From positions 194,213,962 through 194,277,961 of the forward strand of contig OY986438.1 of assembly GCA_963920525.1 (NCBI GenBank): a stretch of 64,000 nucleotides of DNA. Direction: 5' to 3'. Shown here in pieces: positions 10,732 through 21,606 of this stretch. The notes below the pieces were generated by a model that was given only the letters and a program-made list of their open reading frames with translations, searched no databases and was not told the DNA's origin. Origin of the DNA: Dichetophora obliterata (taxonomy: Eukaryota > Arthropoda > Insecta > Diptera > Sciomyzidae). The translations under genes and the position numbers were made by a program. Position 1 is the first letter of the stretch. The number at the start of each line of letters is the position of its first letter.

Positions 10732-12034
10732 TAACCTGCGTCCCATCAGTATTTTACCTGTTTTATCCAAGGTAGTTGAAAATCTTATTAAGGATCAAAT
10801 TATGGACCATACAAACCGATATATGCTGGTCAAGAGTTGTCAGTATGGTTTTCGAAATGGACATAGCACCACCTCTTTGCTTTTGGGACTGACAGATGCT
10901 GTGAGGAGAACTATTAATCAAAATAAATTATCTGTGCTCCTGTCACTTGACCTTTCTAAGGCTTTTGACTGCATTAATCACGCCAATTTGATCAGAAAAC
11001 TTTGCACGAATATAAACTTTTCGAGTCCTGCCTGTGAGCTAATTTTTTCATATTTGCATAATCGTAAACAGTTTGTTTCTTTAAAAAATATTAATTCTAA
11101 TTTGTTGAATGTCTTGAGTGGTGTTCCCCAAGGTTCAGTTCTGGGTCCAATTCTATTTATGTTTTATGTGAATGATCTAGTCGATTGTCTTGATTCTAAT
11201 GCGTGCACTTGCTTTATCTTTGCGAATGATATACAACTCCTATTTCATGGTGATAAGCAATTTCATGATGCACTTGAAGCTGTAATCAATTTTAATTTAA
11301 CCAATGTTAGCGATTGGATGAAAAATAATTTTTTATCCATTAATCCAAATAAAACCAAAGCTATGCTTTTCGCTTCCAGTACAAATTCAAATGTAAATCT
11401 TTCCATTAAAATAAATGAATGCATAATTAATTTTGTTGACAATCTTAAATGCCTGGGTTTAAATTTAGACAAACGTCTCTCTTTTGATGCTCATATCAAC
11501 AATCTGAGCTCAAAGATTAATTACACACTGATGAAGTTGTACATCCTCAACTTATACTTGCCGCATCATGTTAAACATAGACTAGTGCATGCATTATTGC
11601 TCTCCAACTTAACATACTGTATTGAGGTTTTTTCTGGTACATTTGCGTATAATCTGAAAAAAATTGTGCTTCTTTTCAATAGAATCATCCGTTTTCTGTA
11701 TAATCTTCGGCTCAGTGATCATGTCTCTTCCTATACTCTACAGTTTCTCAAATGCTCTTTTCCCAACTTCATTAAATACAGATGTATGGTATATTTCTTT
11801 AAAATAATGAAGAATCAATCTCCGCCTTACCTAGTTAACAACTTTAATTTCTCCCGCTCAACCAGAAATCCACAAATTCTATATCCAAAAATATCAACCT
11901 CTCTGTATGAACGTTCTTTTCATATTCGCGTAGCCAGGGTTTGGAATTGCTTACCTTTTTATCTTAAGACGTTTTCCATGCCTGTAAATACTTTTAAAAT
12001 AAAGCTTTTAGCACATGTTCTTGATTCTTTATAG
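10732..12034 (+). pseudogene. LINE D reverse transcriptase and C-terminal domain
   Basis: After the frameshift near 10711 reading continues through LRPISILPVLSKVVENLI, and then in the 410-residue stretch 10802-12034. Motifs in order are QYGFRNGHSTTSLLL, LSLDLSKAFDCINH (first catalytic Asp), SGVPQGSVLGPILF, FANDIQLLF, and NPNKTKAMLF with LKCLGLNLD. The catalytic pair, normally (Y/F)ADD, reads FAND (codons gcg aat gat, about 11222-11230), so the first Asp of the pair is Asn. That change alone should abolish polymerase activity. The C-terminal helical region ends at 12034 in the style SRNPQILYP...FHIRVARVWNCLP. Confidence 0.9.
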
Positions 12035-12449
12035 TGGAGACTATAAACGTAGATATTTCTTTTTCTTCTTTTTTTTTTGGGTAAGCTTATCTTCCATAAG
12101 CATTTTTTTTCTTCTTTTTTCTCTTTGTTTTTTTTTCGCTTGGATAGTTTTGGGTCTGGTCCTTATTCTTGCTCTAGTTAGTAGACTTCTATGTACTATC
12201 TTATATATAGGAGGAGGGGGAGCGTTGTGTGGAACACTAGTGAACTTTAATAATCCTACTTTAATTGTTAATAGTGTAAGTAACATTTATTTTTTCTTTC
12301 TTTTTTTCAATTTTTGTTAATAATGAATATAATATAATGAATATAATAAGTTGTATACTCGCGCAATATATACTGGTAATTTATTTTATTGGCCCTGGTG
12401 GCTTTGAATTACACATGAATAAATATAAATATAAATAAATATATAAATA

Positions 12450-12456
12450 TAAATCT
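12450..12456. repeat. Target-site duplication of LINE D, right copy
   Basis: taaatct, identical to 8903-8909, lies between the repeat tail of D and the resumed reading of LINE C. Confidence 0.8.
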
Positions 12457-12480
12457 AAAAAAGGTTTTTCAAATATACCA

Positions 12481-13650
12481 ATGTCTATGGTTCTTAATAA
12501 TATCACTTCTAATGATGCACCAACTACTGCAAATCTCTTTGCAGATTTTTTCCTATCAAACTTCGAACCGGTTAAAAATGTTGAGTTTGAGGCTTCGAGT
12601 AATTTTTCTCCAGAAATTGGCTTTTGGTCGCTCGCTTTGACTGAAATGGATGTTGTTAATGGTATTCGTCGGCTGAAATCTTCACAAAAACTAGATGTTG
12701 ATGGTTTTTTTTTTCTTTCTTCTTAGATAAATGTGCAATCAGTTTAGCATCTCCTCTTATGCTAATTTTTAATAGTTCATTGTGTTCTGGCAATTTCCTG
12801 GATAGCTGGAAACTGTCATTGGTAACGCCTGTCCATAAATCTGGGTCAAAAAATAATGTTGCCAATTATAGACCTATATCCAAGCTGTCCACCATTGCAA
12901 AGCTCTTTGAATCCATTGTCAAAGAGAAAATGTTTTTTGCTGTAAAAACAGTTATATCCCCGTATCAGCATGGATTTATGCCTGGTCGCTCTACAATTTA
13001 AAATTTTTTTTCACTGAGTACTGTTATCTGCGTTTCAGGATGGATGTCAGGTGGATGTCATTTGTACAGACTTTGCAAAAGCTTTTGATAAAGTCTCCCA
13101 TTCTCTTTTAATCAAAAAACTTCAATGGATTGGATTTCATTCGGGCTTTCTTAGTTGGTTGACTTCATACTCGTCTAATAGGCAGTGTGTCGTAGCCTTT
13201 GATAATGTTAAATCCTACCCATATATGGCTACGTCTGATATCCCGCAAGGCAGCATTTTGGAGCCCTTATCATTTATCATTTTTATTAATGACATTACTG
13301 CTTTTTTTAAAAGCTGTAAATGTCTTTTGTATGCCGATGACCTTAAGTTCTTTCTCAGAGTAAATAACTTGGCTGATATTGAATCCCTTCAATTGTACCA
13401 AATTGTTCAAATTGTACCAAAGGCGTACGCAATGCTTGTTTTTATACGTCGAAATGGCTCGTGTTTGAACGTATCCAAAAATCATTTACCCGGTTTGCTC
13501 TGCGGTACCTTAATTTTGAAGGTTCTATTCCCTCATATAGTGCCCGTTGAAAATTAGTTGGTCTTAAGTCGTTAGAGAATAGGAGAAATATTTTATCTCT
13601 TCTTTTTGTACATGACATCATAACCAGAAATTTGAAATCAGAAATTTGTA
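12481..13650 (+). pseudogene. LINE C reverse transcriptase with internal deletion
   Basis: It reads as LFADFFLSNF, a frameshift at the t-run near 12704, then SWKLSLVTPVHKSGSK, YRPISKLSTIAKLFE, HGFMPGRST, VICTDFAKAFDKVSH, IPQGSILEPLSF and the intact catalytic YADDLKFF (13330-13353). Just after the catalytic pair, about 13400, the reading jumps to the far C-terminal motif (RFALRYLNFEGSIPSYSAR, then LKSLENRRNI). This means that some 250-300 codons have been lost. The junction has the local repeat aattgtaccaaa / aattgtaccaaa, so a slip between short repeats may have caused the loss. Confidence 0.8.
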
Positions 13651-14062
13651 TGTTTCTATGCTATTCTTAGTAAAATATAAAAATATTAAGTAAAACAAGA
13701 AAAATAAGCTATGCTAACAATTATTTGCTGTAAGCAATTTTACTTTCATGAAACTATTATTTTAAATAACAACAATTTTATATAAACTGTCTATCTGATT
13801 CTAGCTTGGTGATGCTCATTCAGAGCTGTTGTTTTCTTCGTAAACATATATGACCAGAAGCTCGAAAAATAGTTTTTCTTAATAATAGATTTTTTTTAAT
13901 TCGAGTCTAACTGAAATATTTTTAAAACCAGAGTGGAAAAACTTTCAATTGCAGCTTTCATTTAGTGGCTGTTCAATTTTTGCACTATTTGAGTGTAGTG
14001 GAGATTTTGTAACTACCACTCAATTTAGTTATAGTGCAACAATATAACACTACCACTAAAAT

Positions 14063-14113
14063 CCCTAGTGATAGTGAAGAGATGCTTCATGTGAAGTGAT
14101 GCTTCACTATCAC
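14063..14113. repeat. Strong hairpin in the LINE C 3' region
   Basis: agtgatagtgaag is mirrored by cttcactatcact around a loop of about 20 bases. The wider region 13960-14215 is full of agtg/cact pairs (for example tgcactatttgagtg and agtgcactac), and may itself be a small palindromic element of about 250 bp. Confidence 0.6.
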
Positions 14114-14430
14114 TAAGCTGGTAAATAAATAGTGAAAAAGAGAATTTCTTTCAATATATTTTAGCGCTAGTGAAAGGATAAGTGCACTCAACATTTAGTG
14201 CACTACGCCTAACTCTGCTAATTATGCATCCAATGCGACTATTTCAAGAAATCTTAATTTTTTAATGTTGTTAATTCTAATCTTAATCTGGATTTCTCTA
14301 TTTCTAAAAATCAAATGAAAAATGTATTAAATACTTTTTTGTAAATTTTAGTATTTAGTTTTTATTATATGTATATAATGGTCTGCAAGAAATATTTGTT
14401 TCATAGACTTAATAAATAAGTAAAAAGCAT

Positions 14431-15100
14431 AATAACACTGAAAAATTTAATTTCATGATAAATGAAACCGAGGTCATTGAAGAAGAAAAGGTAAATTTTT
14501 TAGGGCTGACACTAACAAACAATCTAAGTTGGAACGAACACATAATCAAGACGCAAAAAAGATTTCTTACGGACTGGGGCTGCTGCACGAGTTCAAAAAC
14601 AAACTCTCCATGGACACAAAACATCTTATATACATGTCATTGGTCCATTCGCACCTGACATATAAGACCATGTGCTGGGCCTAAAAAACCACAGCCGAAC
14701 TAAAAAACTGCAAAGAATGCAAAACAAATGTATGAAACCGATCCACAGGCTACCAAGAAGATACCCCAGTCACCAGCTATACCAAAAAAGATATAAACAC
14801 GTCCTGGCCATAAGCAAACTATATCGATATCAACTTACGTTGCAGGTGTACAAGAATATTAATAGTTTAAGCTACAACACAACGCAATTTAATCAACACA
14901 CGCACAGATTCAGCACCAGAAACAGAACCAACCTAGAAGCGGCGAGATGCACCAGAGAAATGATAAAACAATGACACTTATACGCAGGACCGAAAACCTA
15001 CAATGAAATACCGGACACGATCAAGAATGAACGTACAATCGGAGTATTTAAAAGAAAACTAAAAGAATTTATGCAAATAGCGATTTAACACCAAATAACT
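14431..15100 (+). pseudogene. LINE family B, 3' coding segment
   Basis: Continuation of LINE B after the nested C/D insertion. It starts NNTEKFNF, then KVNFLGLTLTNNLSWNEHI (14491-14547), a frameshift, the 14672-14974 stretch (KLQRMQNKCMKPIHRLPRRY), a stop, and the C-terminal block LYAGPKTYNEIPDTIKNE...FKRKLKEFMQ ending near 15088. The same order is seen in the copy at 39870-42035 (QRYLYAGPTEYNNLPLEL), which confirms family identity. Confidence 0.85.
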
Positions 15101-15149
15101 GAAATTTAGATCTCATTAGCAAATAACTTATGTTTATTATAATTTACAT

Positions 15150-15475
15150 TTATTTTATATGATTTAAATACAAATTCTAAATGTTTGATAGTTTAAATTA
15201 TACTTGATTTTAAATACAAATTCTAGTTGTTTGATAATTTACTTTATGAACTTATATAGTAAGATTAAATACATATATATAAATTAGGAATAAAATTATA
15301 TAGATAAGCTAGACTGGCATGCTCCTTAATAGCCTTCTGTCACTGGAGCACAAAAACAATTGCATGTGAATTTAAAACCAAGTGTTATATAAAGAATTTA
15401 TAAATTAAAAAAAAACTATCAAACATTTAGAATTCGTATTTAAATCATATGAAGTCAACATAATTTCCTTATTTT
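15150..15475. mobile_element. Inverted-repeat element (MITE), copy 1
   Basis: The left arm 15155-15246 (atgatttaaatacaaattct ... ttgtttgata) is partly matched in reverse by 15410-15472 (tatcaaacatttagaattcg, ending atcatatgaagtcaaca). The same arms occur at 50742-51063. It lies at or just after the 3' end of LINE B. No transposase is present. Confidence 0.65.
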
Positions 15476-16340
15476 GCTATATAACGGCCGAAAGTTCTGG
15501 AAGGTGTTCGCATAATACGCGCATAGTATTTTGTTTTTTTTTAAATTTTATTTATTGTTTGTTTTATGAACTGCAAACTGATTATATGACCCGAGTGACG
15601 TGTATCAAATCAATGTACAAAATGTGGGAACTGGCAATAGAAACGACTAGTAACAAAGTGCAACACACGTATATAACCTCAAGTATATTTATAGTCATAC
15701 AATTATTATCTGGCCATCTGGAATTATCAAACAGGAGAGATAAGATTAGTTAAAAGTTTTAATATGCGACAGTTTGACGCTGAATTGCCAAGCCATAGCA
15801 GGCCACTTAAGCTGCGGCCTGGTCATGCCATGATACCAGATACATAAGCATATGTTCTTAATTTTAATGCATCCACCTTATATACACACAATTTAATATG
15901 TTAATGTGAAAATAGTAAAAAAACCATTTGTTACTCACTATTTTTCACCCATGGAGTTTACGAAACGCTGAAATCCCGTCGCCGACATTTTTTCGGGTTG
16001 TCTTTGGAGAGAGTTGCTTTTACTTTATTATATTTGCTTCGAAAATTTATTAACTAAAAATTTCTGATAGATTTTCACAATTTGATTAAGAATTCAATGC
16101 TTGAATAAGTAAAAAGTATGTATTTTTGTCAATTATGTACTATTTATTCGCTTTCAGACTATTTCACAAGTAATTTTTTTTTCCCTCTTCACAATGAAAC
16201 TTCGCACTTGTTCAGGGAGTATATATACTTTTTAACTTGTTTTGATATTGTGGATAGAAATTTTTATTGTGGAAATGATTTTTTTGTCACAGCAAGATTC
16301 GTTAAATAATGTGGTGAATTAATAATTGCAAGTTGTGTGG
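15476..16340. other. No gene seen
   Basis: AT-rich. Short open frames here show no family resemblance. Bases 15795-15830 contain a small GC-rich inverted repeat (ggccacttaagctgcggcc). Confidence 0.4.
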
Positions 16341-16452
16341 TAAGTCCACACGGACACGTCAGTGTGGTGGCCCGTCAAGTCTTGCCGAGTGTAACTGTGT
16401 GTTTAGACCGCCTGACCGAACGAAAGAAACCTCGTTCGTTCGCTCGGTTTAA

Positions 16453-17365
16453 AAGGGGCTTTCAGACCATCGTACATGTGCGATGACTTGGGCATGCTCG
16501 ACGACATGTACGATCATTCGAAAGCAAATGAGACCGTCGGACCGACATGTCGGACGAAAATCAAAAATTTTTGATTTTTCTGCCGGTCGGACCGACATGT
16601 ACGATGTTATGAACGCAAGTCGGTCCGACTCGCTGCATTTTTTCATTTCATTAAAAGCGTCAGCGGGTGAACAGCAACGAAGCGGATAAAATATTAGAGA
16701 AAATTAATATGAAAAACGTTTGAAACATTTTATAATTGTTTATAATTAATTAAAATTGATAAACAATTCTCTAAATATGAAAAATGACTGCTAAATCATA
16801 AGGTCATAAAAAAAATTGTTCTGCCATTACGCTGATGTGCTCTATTTGAGAGCCAGCAATGAAATGAAGTCGTCGCACATGTACGATTGTTTGAAAGCTC
16901 AACAAAATAGTCCCGTTAGTTTGTCGTCGTACATGTCAGCGTACAAGTACGTTCGTCTGAAACCCCCTATTTTTCTGCCGGTCGGACCGACATGTACGAT
17001 GTTATGAACGCATGTCGGTCCGACTCGCTGCATTTTTTCATTTCATTAAAAGCGTCAGCGGGTGAACAGCAACGAAGCGGAAAAAATATTAGAGAAAATT
17101 AATATGAGAAACGCTTGAAACATTTTATAATTGTTTATAATTAATTAAAATTGATAAACAATTCTCTAAATATGAAAAATGACTGCTAAATCATAAGGTC
17201 ATAAAAAAATTGTTTAGCCATTACGCCGATGTGTTCTATTTGAGAGGCAGCAATGAAATGAAGTCGTCGCACATGTACGATTGTTTGAAAGCTCAACAAA
17301 ATATTCCCGTTAGTTTGTCGTCGTACATGTCAGCGTACAAGTACGTTCGTCTGAAACCCCCTATT
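16453..17365. mobile_element. Inner inverted-repeat element with 395 bp duplication
   Basis: The ends ggggctttcagacc (16455) and ggtt-type reverse gtctgaaacccc (about 17350-17362) are inverted. Both are followed inward by cgtacatgt / acatgtacg motifs. It is nested in the 16346-18500 fold-back. Its ends resemble those of the element at 20169-21114 (ggggctctcaaacgatactacatg), which suggests a family. Confidence 0.65.
16575..17364 (+). repeat. Tandem duplication, 2 x about 395 bp
   Basis: 16575-16969 and 16970-17364 are near-identical direct repeats (offset 395, falling to 394 after a small indel). Each starts tttttctgccggtcggaccg and ends near ctgaaaccccct. The high identity implies a recent duplication. 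Confidence 0.85.
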
Positions 17366-18556
17366 CACTTTGCCCGAACAAACAGTGTTCGCTATAAATT
17401 TATCGCGAACGATGTTTGCCCGGTGTAAACAGTAAATTAGGGCGAACGAACGAAGATTCCTTCGTTCGCTCTGATCGAACAAGCTTCGATCTTTTTGGGC
17501 GAATCCGGTGTTGCGCTGTGTTTAAAAACAGAAAAGTAGCAAATAGGAGTAGCTTAAGAGAATAATTTATGAAAAGTACTAAAATATGTAGTAATTTATG
17601 TTTTATTTTTTTAAAGTTTTCTGTTAACTTTCGTTGCAATATTGTGTTGTGTAAAGGGCCAATTAAAGTTTTTTAAGCGAAAAAACTCCATATTTAAAGT
17701 TTAATTTTAAAGCGACTGTTTATTTGAGGTAATTTTTTTTAATAATAACTATATAACTTTTAATGCAAATTTTTAAGTTTATGGATGGCAAATATTATTT
17801 AATATAGCAGGAATCCACAAAAGAGCTTGTTCAAATAAAAAAAAATATTTTAGGTTCTGCTGAAACTTTTTGAGTTTTTAATCGAAGATTTTAGAAAAAT
17901 GTGGATATTAACCAAAATGGTAGTTGAAAATTCGATTTGTGACTAAAAGCAATTCTTTAAAGTTGTAACATAAAAAGTATTTCTCTAAAATAAAAATCGA
18001 ACGACTTAAAGTACCAATTCTATTTGCTTAACAAGTGCATACAATTTGGTAGCAATTTTTATTTAATTGACTTAAAATTTACGAAATTTATTAACAAACG
18101 AAAAATGTGAGAACATTTAATTCTTGTTCGTTGAAAAACTGAAATGGGCCCTTAAGTTAAACACGTCTTTTTTTATAATAACTAATACGAGTAATATATT
18201 GTTATGGAGTGGCAAACCATTTGTTGTTGAGAAACGGAGTATAAGTTTTAGTACTAATATAAAAATAAGGACTAATCAACCCTGAATTTATTTATGTTCG
18301 GCCAAATGCACAAATTGCTGTTTACACCGCCTGAACGTACAAGATGGCGGCCAATGTTTGTTCGCGATTGATGTTCGCGCGGTCTAAACAGTACTCCGAA
18401 CGAAGAATTTATTGCAATAAATTGTTCCCGATAAATTTTTCGTTCGTTCAGGCGGTCTAAACCCACAGTAAGCCATGACTTGCTGGCAAGAAAACTTTCC
18501 GTGTGGAAAAGGGGTATAAGCAGTGTTCACGTTCATTAAATTCGTTAAGTCCGTAG

Positions 18557-19032
18557 TTCACATTGTCCTACATATTGTCACGCCTGGTAGGACAAGCCTC
18601 GTATTTGACCGTTTGAACGCTCGATACAGCCGACAACATGTTGGCTTGAATTTGAAATTTTTCAAATACAAGGTTTGATGAGCAGCCATCCTACCAATGT
18701 GAACACGTGTTGGACGAACACGCCAAGCATCGCCATTTAAAAACTAATGGCGGAGACAAGATAGCATAAAAAGTTAAGTGTACAAAAATAGAAATGCAAA
18801 AAATATAGCATAAAAAGTGCTTTTGGTTACTGGTAGTAGTACTGGTAGTAGTACAGCCAGTAGCACAAAAATGTTAGTAGTACAGCTGCTGCCAAATCTA
18901 CGGTATGTTGTCTACACAAAATTTTTTAGCCAAATGAGGTTTGACAGCACAAGTGATCGTTTGGCCGCTAAGCAAAATTTACAGTTATTCACCCATCACT
19001 CCAGGCGAGACAACATGTAGGATCATGTGAAC
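18557..19032. mobile_element. MITE with ttcacat-type ends, long copy
   Basis: The left end ttcacattgtcctacatatt and the right end acaacatgtaggatcatgtgaa are imperfect inverted repeats of about 30 bp. A short relative lies at 27502-27624. No coding capacity. A short tandem of tggtagtagtac lies inside (18832-18860). Confidence 0.65.
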
Positions 19033-19034
19033 AC

Positions 19035-20160
19035 CGCTAATCATATAGGTTATGCAGCCATTTGACGTTTAATTACAAGAATGAACTTAGATACCCTAAT
19101 AATGCGAGGAGAGCAAAAGAGTAATTTTCTTATATCAAAATAAGCACTTAGTATATGAAACTTTTTCATTGTACGAAATCCAAAGGTACATTTGACTACT
19201 GCGTTTTATACTACATTTTCTATAACTTATTTGTTTTGACTCAAAATTATATAACGAGTTTTTAAAAACAGTAAAACAGTAAAAAAAGAATAAAAGTAAT
19301 ACGTGCACAATACAGTACACAGAAAATGAATAATCCTTGCAAGCGAATATTTCCAAAACTGTAAGCTTTGAAGTAAAGAATGTACTGAAAACATGGTCGT
19401 CATTATAAAAATTATGCAATTCAAACTTTTTGTAGTTCTTTGGATTTAGGCAAACAATTTTTTTAAACCAATTTTTTTTATTAATTGATTATTGTTGTTT
19501 GTAAGACTATTCAAAACTATGTAAAAAATCAACCAAATCCGCTTATAATTCAGATTCTGCAGTGCTAAAAACCCGGTGCACCAGAGTACTTTTAACTAAC
19601 TAGAGTAACTTTAATCGCGTTTTTGTTAAAACATAGTTTTTATACAGATTTTCATTTTCCTAATGTAATTCTACATAACTTTTATCAAAATTAGCGTTTT
19701 AAAATAACATAAATTTTACTACTTTTTCATCGCTTCATAATTATCTTAATTTTATTTCTATTTTGGTAAAATATGTGCATTCAAAAGTCGATTTTGAAAT
19801 GCATTTCTTTTGTTTGTTTAAAAACGATTTTGAGCTGCGCTATGATGTGGGTCGAATAACACCTTTTTTAAGCACACAAACTTCAGCGCCATCTCTATAT
19901 ATACAGAATATATGTTAGAAAATTTTGTTACTTAAACTGATGATGTAAAATTAACACGCAAATAAACTTTTTTAAAAAAATATCTTCCAAAATTAGAAGA
20001 TAGCAAAAGAACTCCTTTAAAAAAAATGCACCAAAACACTGAAATGATACTTTTTTTTTGAGAAGACTACACAACCCCGTTTGTCATTAATTTCAGAAAG
20101 AGAATATATGTTTGTTTACATAAAATAAGGATATGTCTAATATATACTTAACCTTATTCT
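19035..20160. other. No gene seen
   Basis: AT-rich intergenic DNA with no repeat structure that I could define. Confidence 0.5.
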
Positions 20161-20168
20161 GATTGAAT

Positions 20169-21114
20169 AGGGGCTCTCAAACGATACTACATGACGGACG
20201 ATAAAGTAACGGGACTTTTTTCGTTGCCCTCACACACCGCGCATAACGGATAGACTTTGGATAGACTTCATTATTTTTTAGCTGCCGAAGAGTTAACATC
20301 AATTAAAAATATTAATATTAATTGTTTTGAACATTTATTTTTATTTTTTTTTTTTGCTTTAAATATTCCAAGCCATCACAATTTTAGGTAAAAATAAAAA
20401 AATTCGCGTCAAAATATAACATTTCTTACGTTCGGCAGTTTTGCCGCGAGATGTGCTCTCTCTAAAAATTTTCAACAAATGGCAAATTGGACTAAAGGCC
20501 CAACCCAAATAGACGTTTTGCTCCGTAACGAGTAAAAACGTAAGTGTTCGGTTAAATGCATTTTAATGCTGTTACCCAAAATGAGCAAACGTAACTGAAC
20601 GAAACTAAACGAAACAGTTTGACAAGACGTATTATTCCGTAAGAACCGAACTGCTAGCGTAGCAACTCGTCAACAGCTGTGCAGAGTGCGTTTTTATTTT
20701 ATTTTCATCAATTTGTTTCAATTTCGCCACTATTTCACTAATTTTTAAAAAAATTTTATTAAAAATTACAAAATGCACAATATAAATAAATAAATAATAC
20801 TCGATTGCCTACTGATCAGCTGTTTCAGACGAGTTGAGCAAATCGTTTCATTTTGGGTTAAACGTAAACATCCGTAACGAGTGCAGACGTTCGTCAAAAT
20901 GCTATCGTCTCGTTTCGTCTATTTTGGTTGGGCCTTAAGTTGGATGACCGCGCACGCAAACGGAACTACACGTCGGACGTACTTAGCAAAAAGTCGAAAA
21001 TTTTTGACTTCCATCGGACATGTCCATCCGCCTTGATTTCTTGCACACGAACGATACTACATGTGTGATGACTTGACAGGTCGGATGGACATGTAGTATC
21101 GTTTGAGGGGCCCT
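20169..21114. mobile_element. MITE with 3 bp duplication, host of a second MITE
   Basis: The terminal inverted repeats aggggctctcaaacgatact (20169) and agtatcgtttgaggggccct (ends 21114) carry matching internal acatg motifs. They are flanked by aat on both sides (20166-20168 and 21115-21117). A different MITE (20496-20935) is inserted in it. No coding capacity. Confidence 0.8.
20496..20935. mobile_element. PIF/Harbinger-like MITE inside another MITE
   Basis: The inverted ends aggcccaacccaaatagacg and cgtctattttggttgggcct are flanked by taa at 20493-20495 and 20936-20938. A 3 bp taa duplication is the usual mark of PIF/Harbinger elements. The interior repeats tccgtaacgagt near both ends. Confidence 0.8.
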
Positions 21115-21131
21115 AATCATGTGCCAGCTAA

Positions 21132-21603
21132 AGGCCCAGTTATAATAGACGTAATGTAAAGTAACGTAATGTTGTCAACTGTCATCGTGACGGGACGTAA
21201 TGTAAGAAAACGTTGTAGCAATTATAATAGGCAGTAGCCAGGCTGTTGTTTGTCGTAAATAATTGCACGTTCCTGTACAAATACAATTAAATCTTCGTCA
21301 TCCATAGCTGTGGATACATAAAACTATCACATTAATAACGAAAACTCAACAAAAAGCGTAGTTCAACAACATAAAATAGCGCAATAATCGAATCTAACCT
21401 CAATGCTTCGTTGTTCTTTGAACAGACGTAATGTAAAGTAACGTAGAAATCGAAATCCAACGGATCTTTACGTCCCGTTACATTACGTTACTTCTATTAT
21501 AATCACTTGTATAAGAAAAGTATTGATTGAAACAGTAAGTGACAGAACACACTGCTGCAGTGGCATTTCACTACATTACGTTACGTCTATTATAACTGGG
21601 CCT
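21132..21603. mobile_element. PIF/Harbinger-like MITE, complete copy
   Basis: The ends aggcccagttataatagacg and cgtctattataactgggcct are perfect inverted repeats of at least 20 bp, flanked by taa (21129-21131 and 21604-21606). Internal taatgtaaagtaacg copies occur in both orientations. A diverged copy is at 46420-46821. Confidence 0.85.
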
Positions 21604-21606
21604 TAA

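Larger units (their letters stand above)
8910..12449 (+). mobile_element. LINE D, near full length, inserted in LINE C
   Basis: A 3.5 kb LINE on the plus strand. It begins with a T/CT-rich 5' stretch (8910-9190), then one long ORF2-like reading (9195-12034), a T-rich 3' UTR (12035-12400) and a tail of taaata-type repeats (12413-12449). It is bounded by a 7 bp target-site duplication. No ORF1 is seen. The triplet-like tail resembles I-type or CR1-type ends more than a plain poly(A), but I cannot fix the clade. It is the youngest layer of the nest, being itself uninterrupted. Confidence 0.85.
12457..14430 (+). mobile_element. LINE C, 3' segment
   Basis: It resumes LINE C after the D insertion, covering the reverse transcriptase (12481-13400), a C-terminal remnant (13460-13650) and about 780 bp of noncoding 3' DNA to 14430. 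The noncoding part contains a strong hairpin (14063-14113) and ends with an AT tail (aataaataagtaaa) followed by the agcat duplication. Some of the 13.7-14.4 kb stretch could be an additional small insertion. Confidence 0.75.
16346..18500. mobile_element. Fold-back element, outer layer
   Basis: A 32 bp terminal inverted repeat at 16394-16425 (actgtgtgtttagaccgcct...) and 18438-18469 (...aggcggtctaaacccacagt) differs at two positions. Weaker pairing continues outward to ccacacgga near 16348 and tccgtgtgga near 18498. The interior has no transposase and includes several gttcg/cgaac-rich short inverted repeats (17366-17520 and 18310-18460). A second element is inserted near its left end (16453-17365). 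Confidence 0.75.

Noticed and set aside
12015..12320. Phe-rich frame after LINE D pol
   Set aside because: T-rich 3' UTR; low complexity, no homology recognised.
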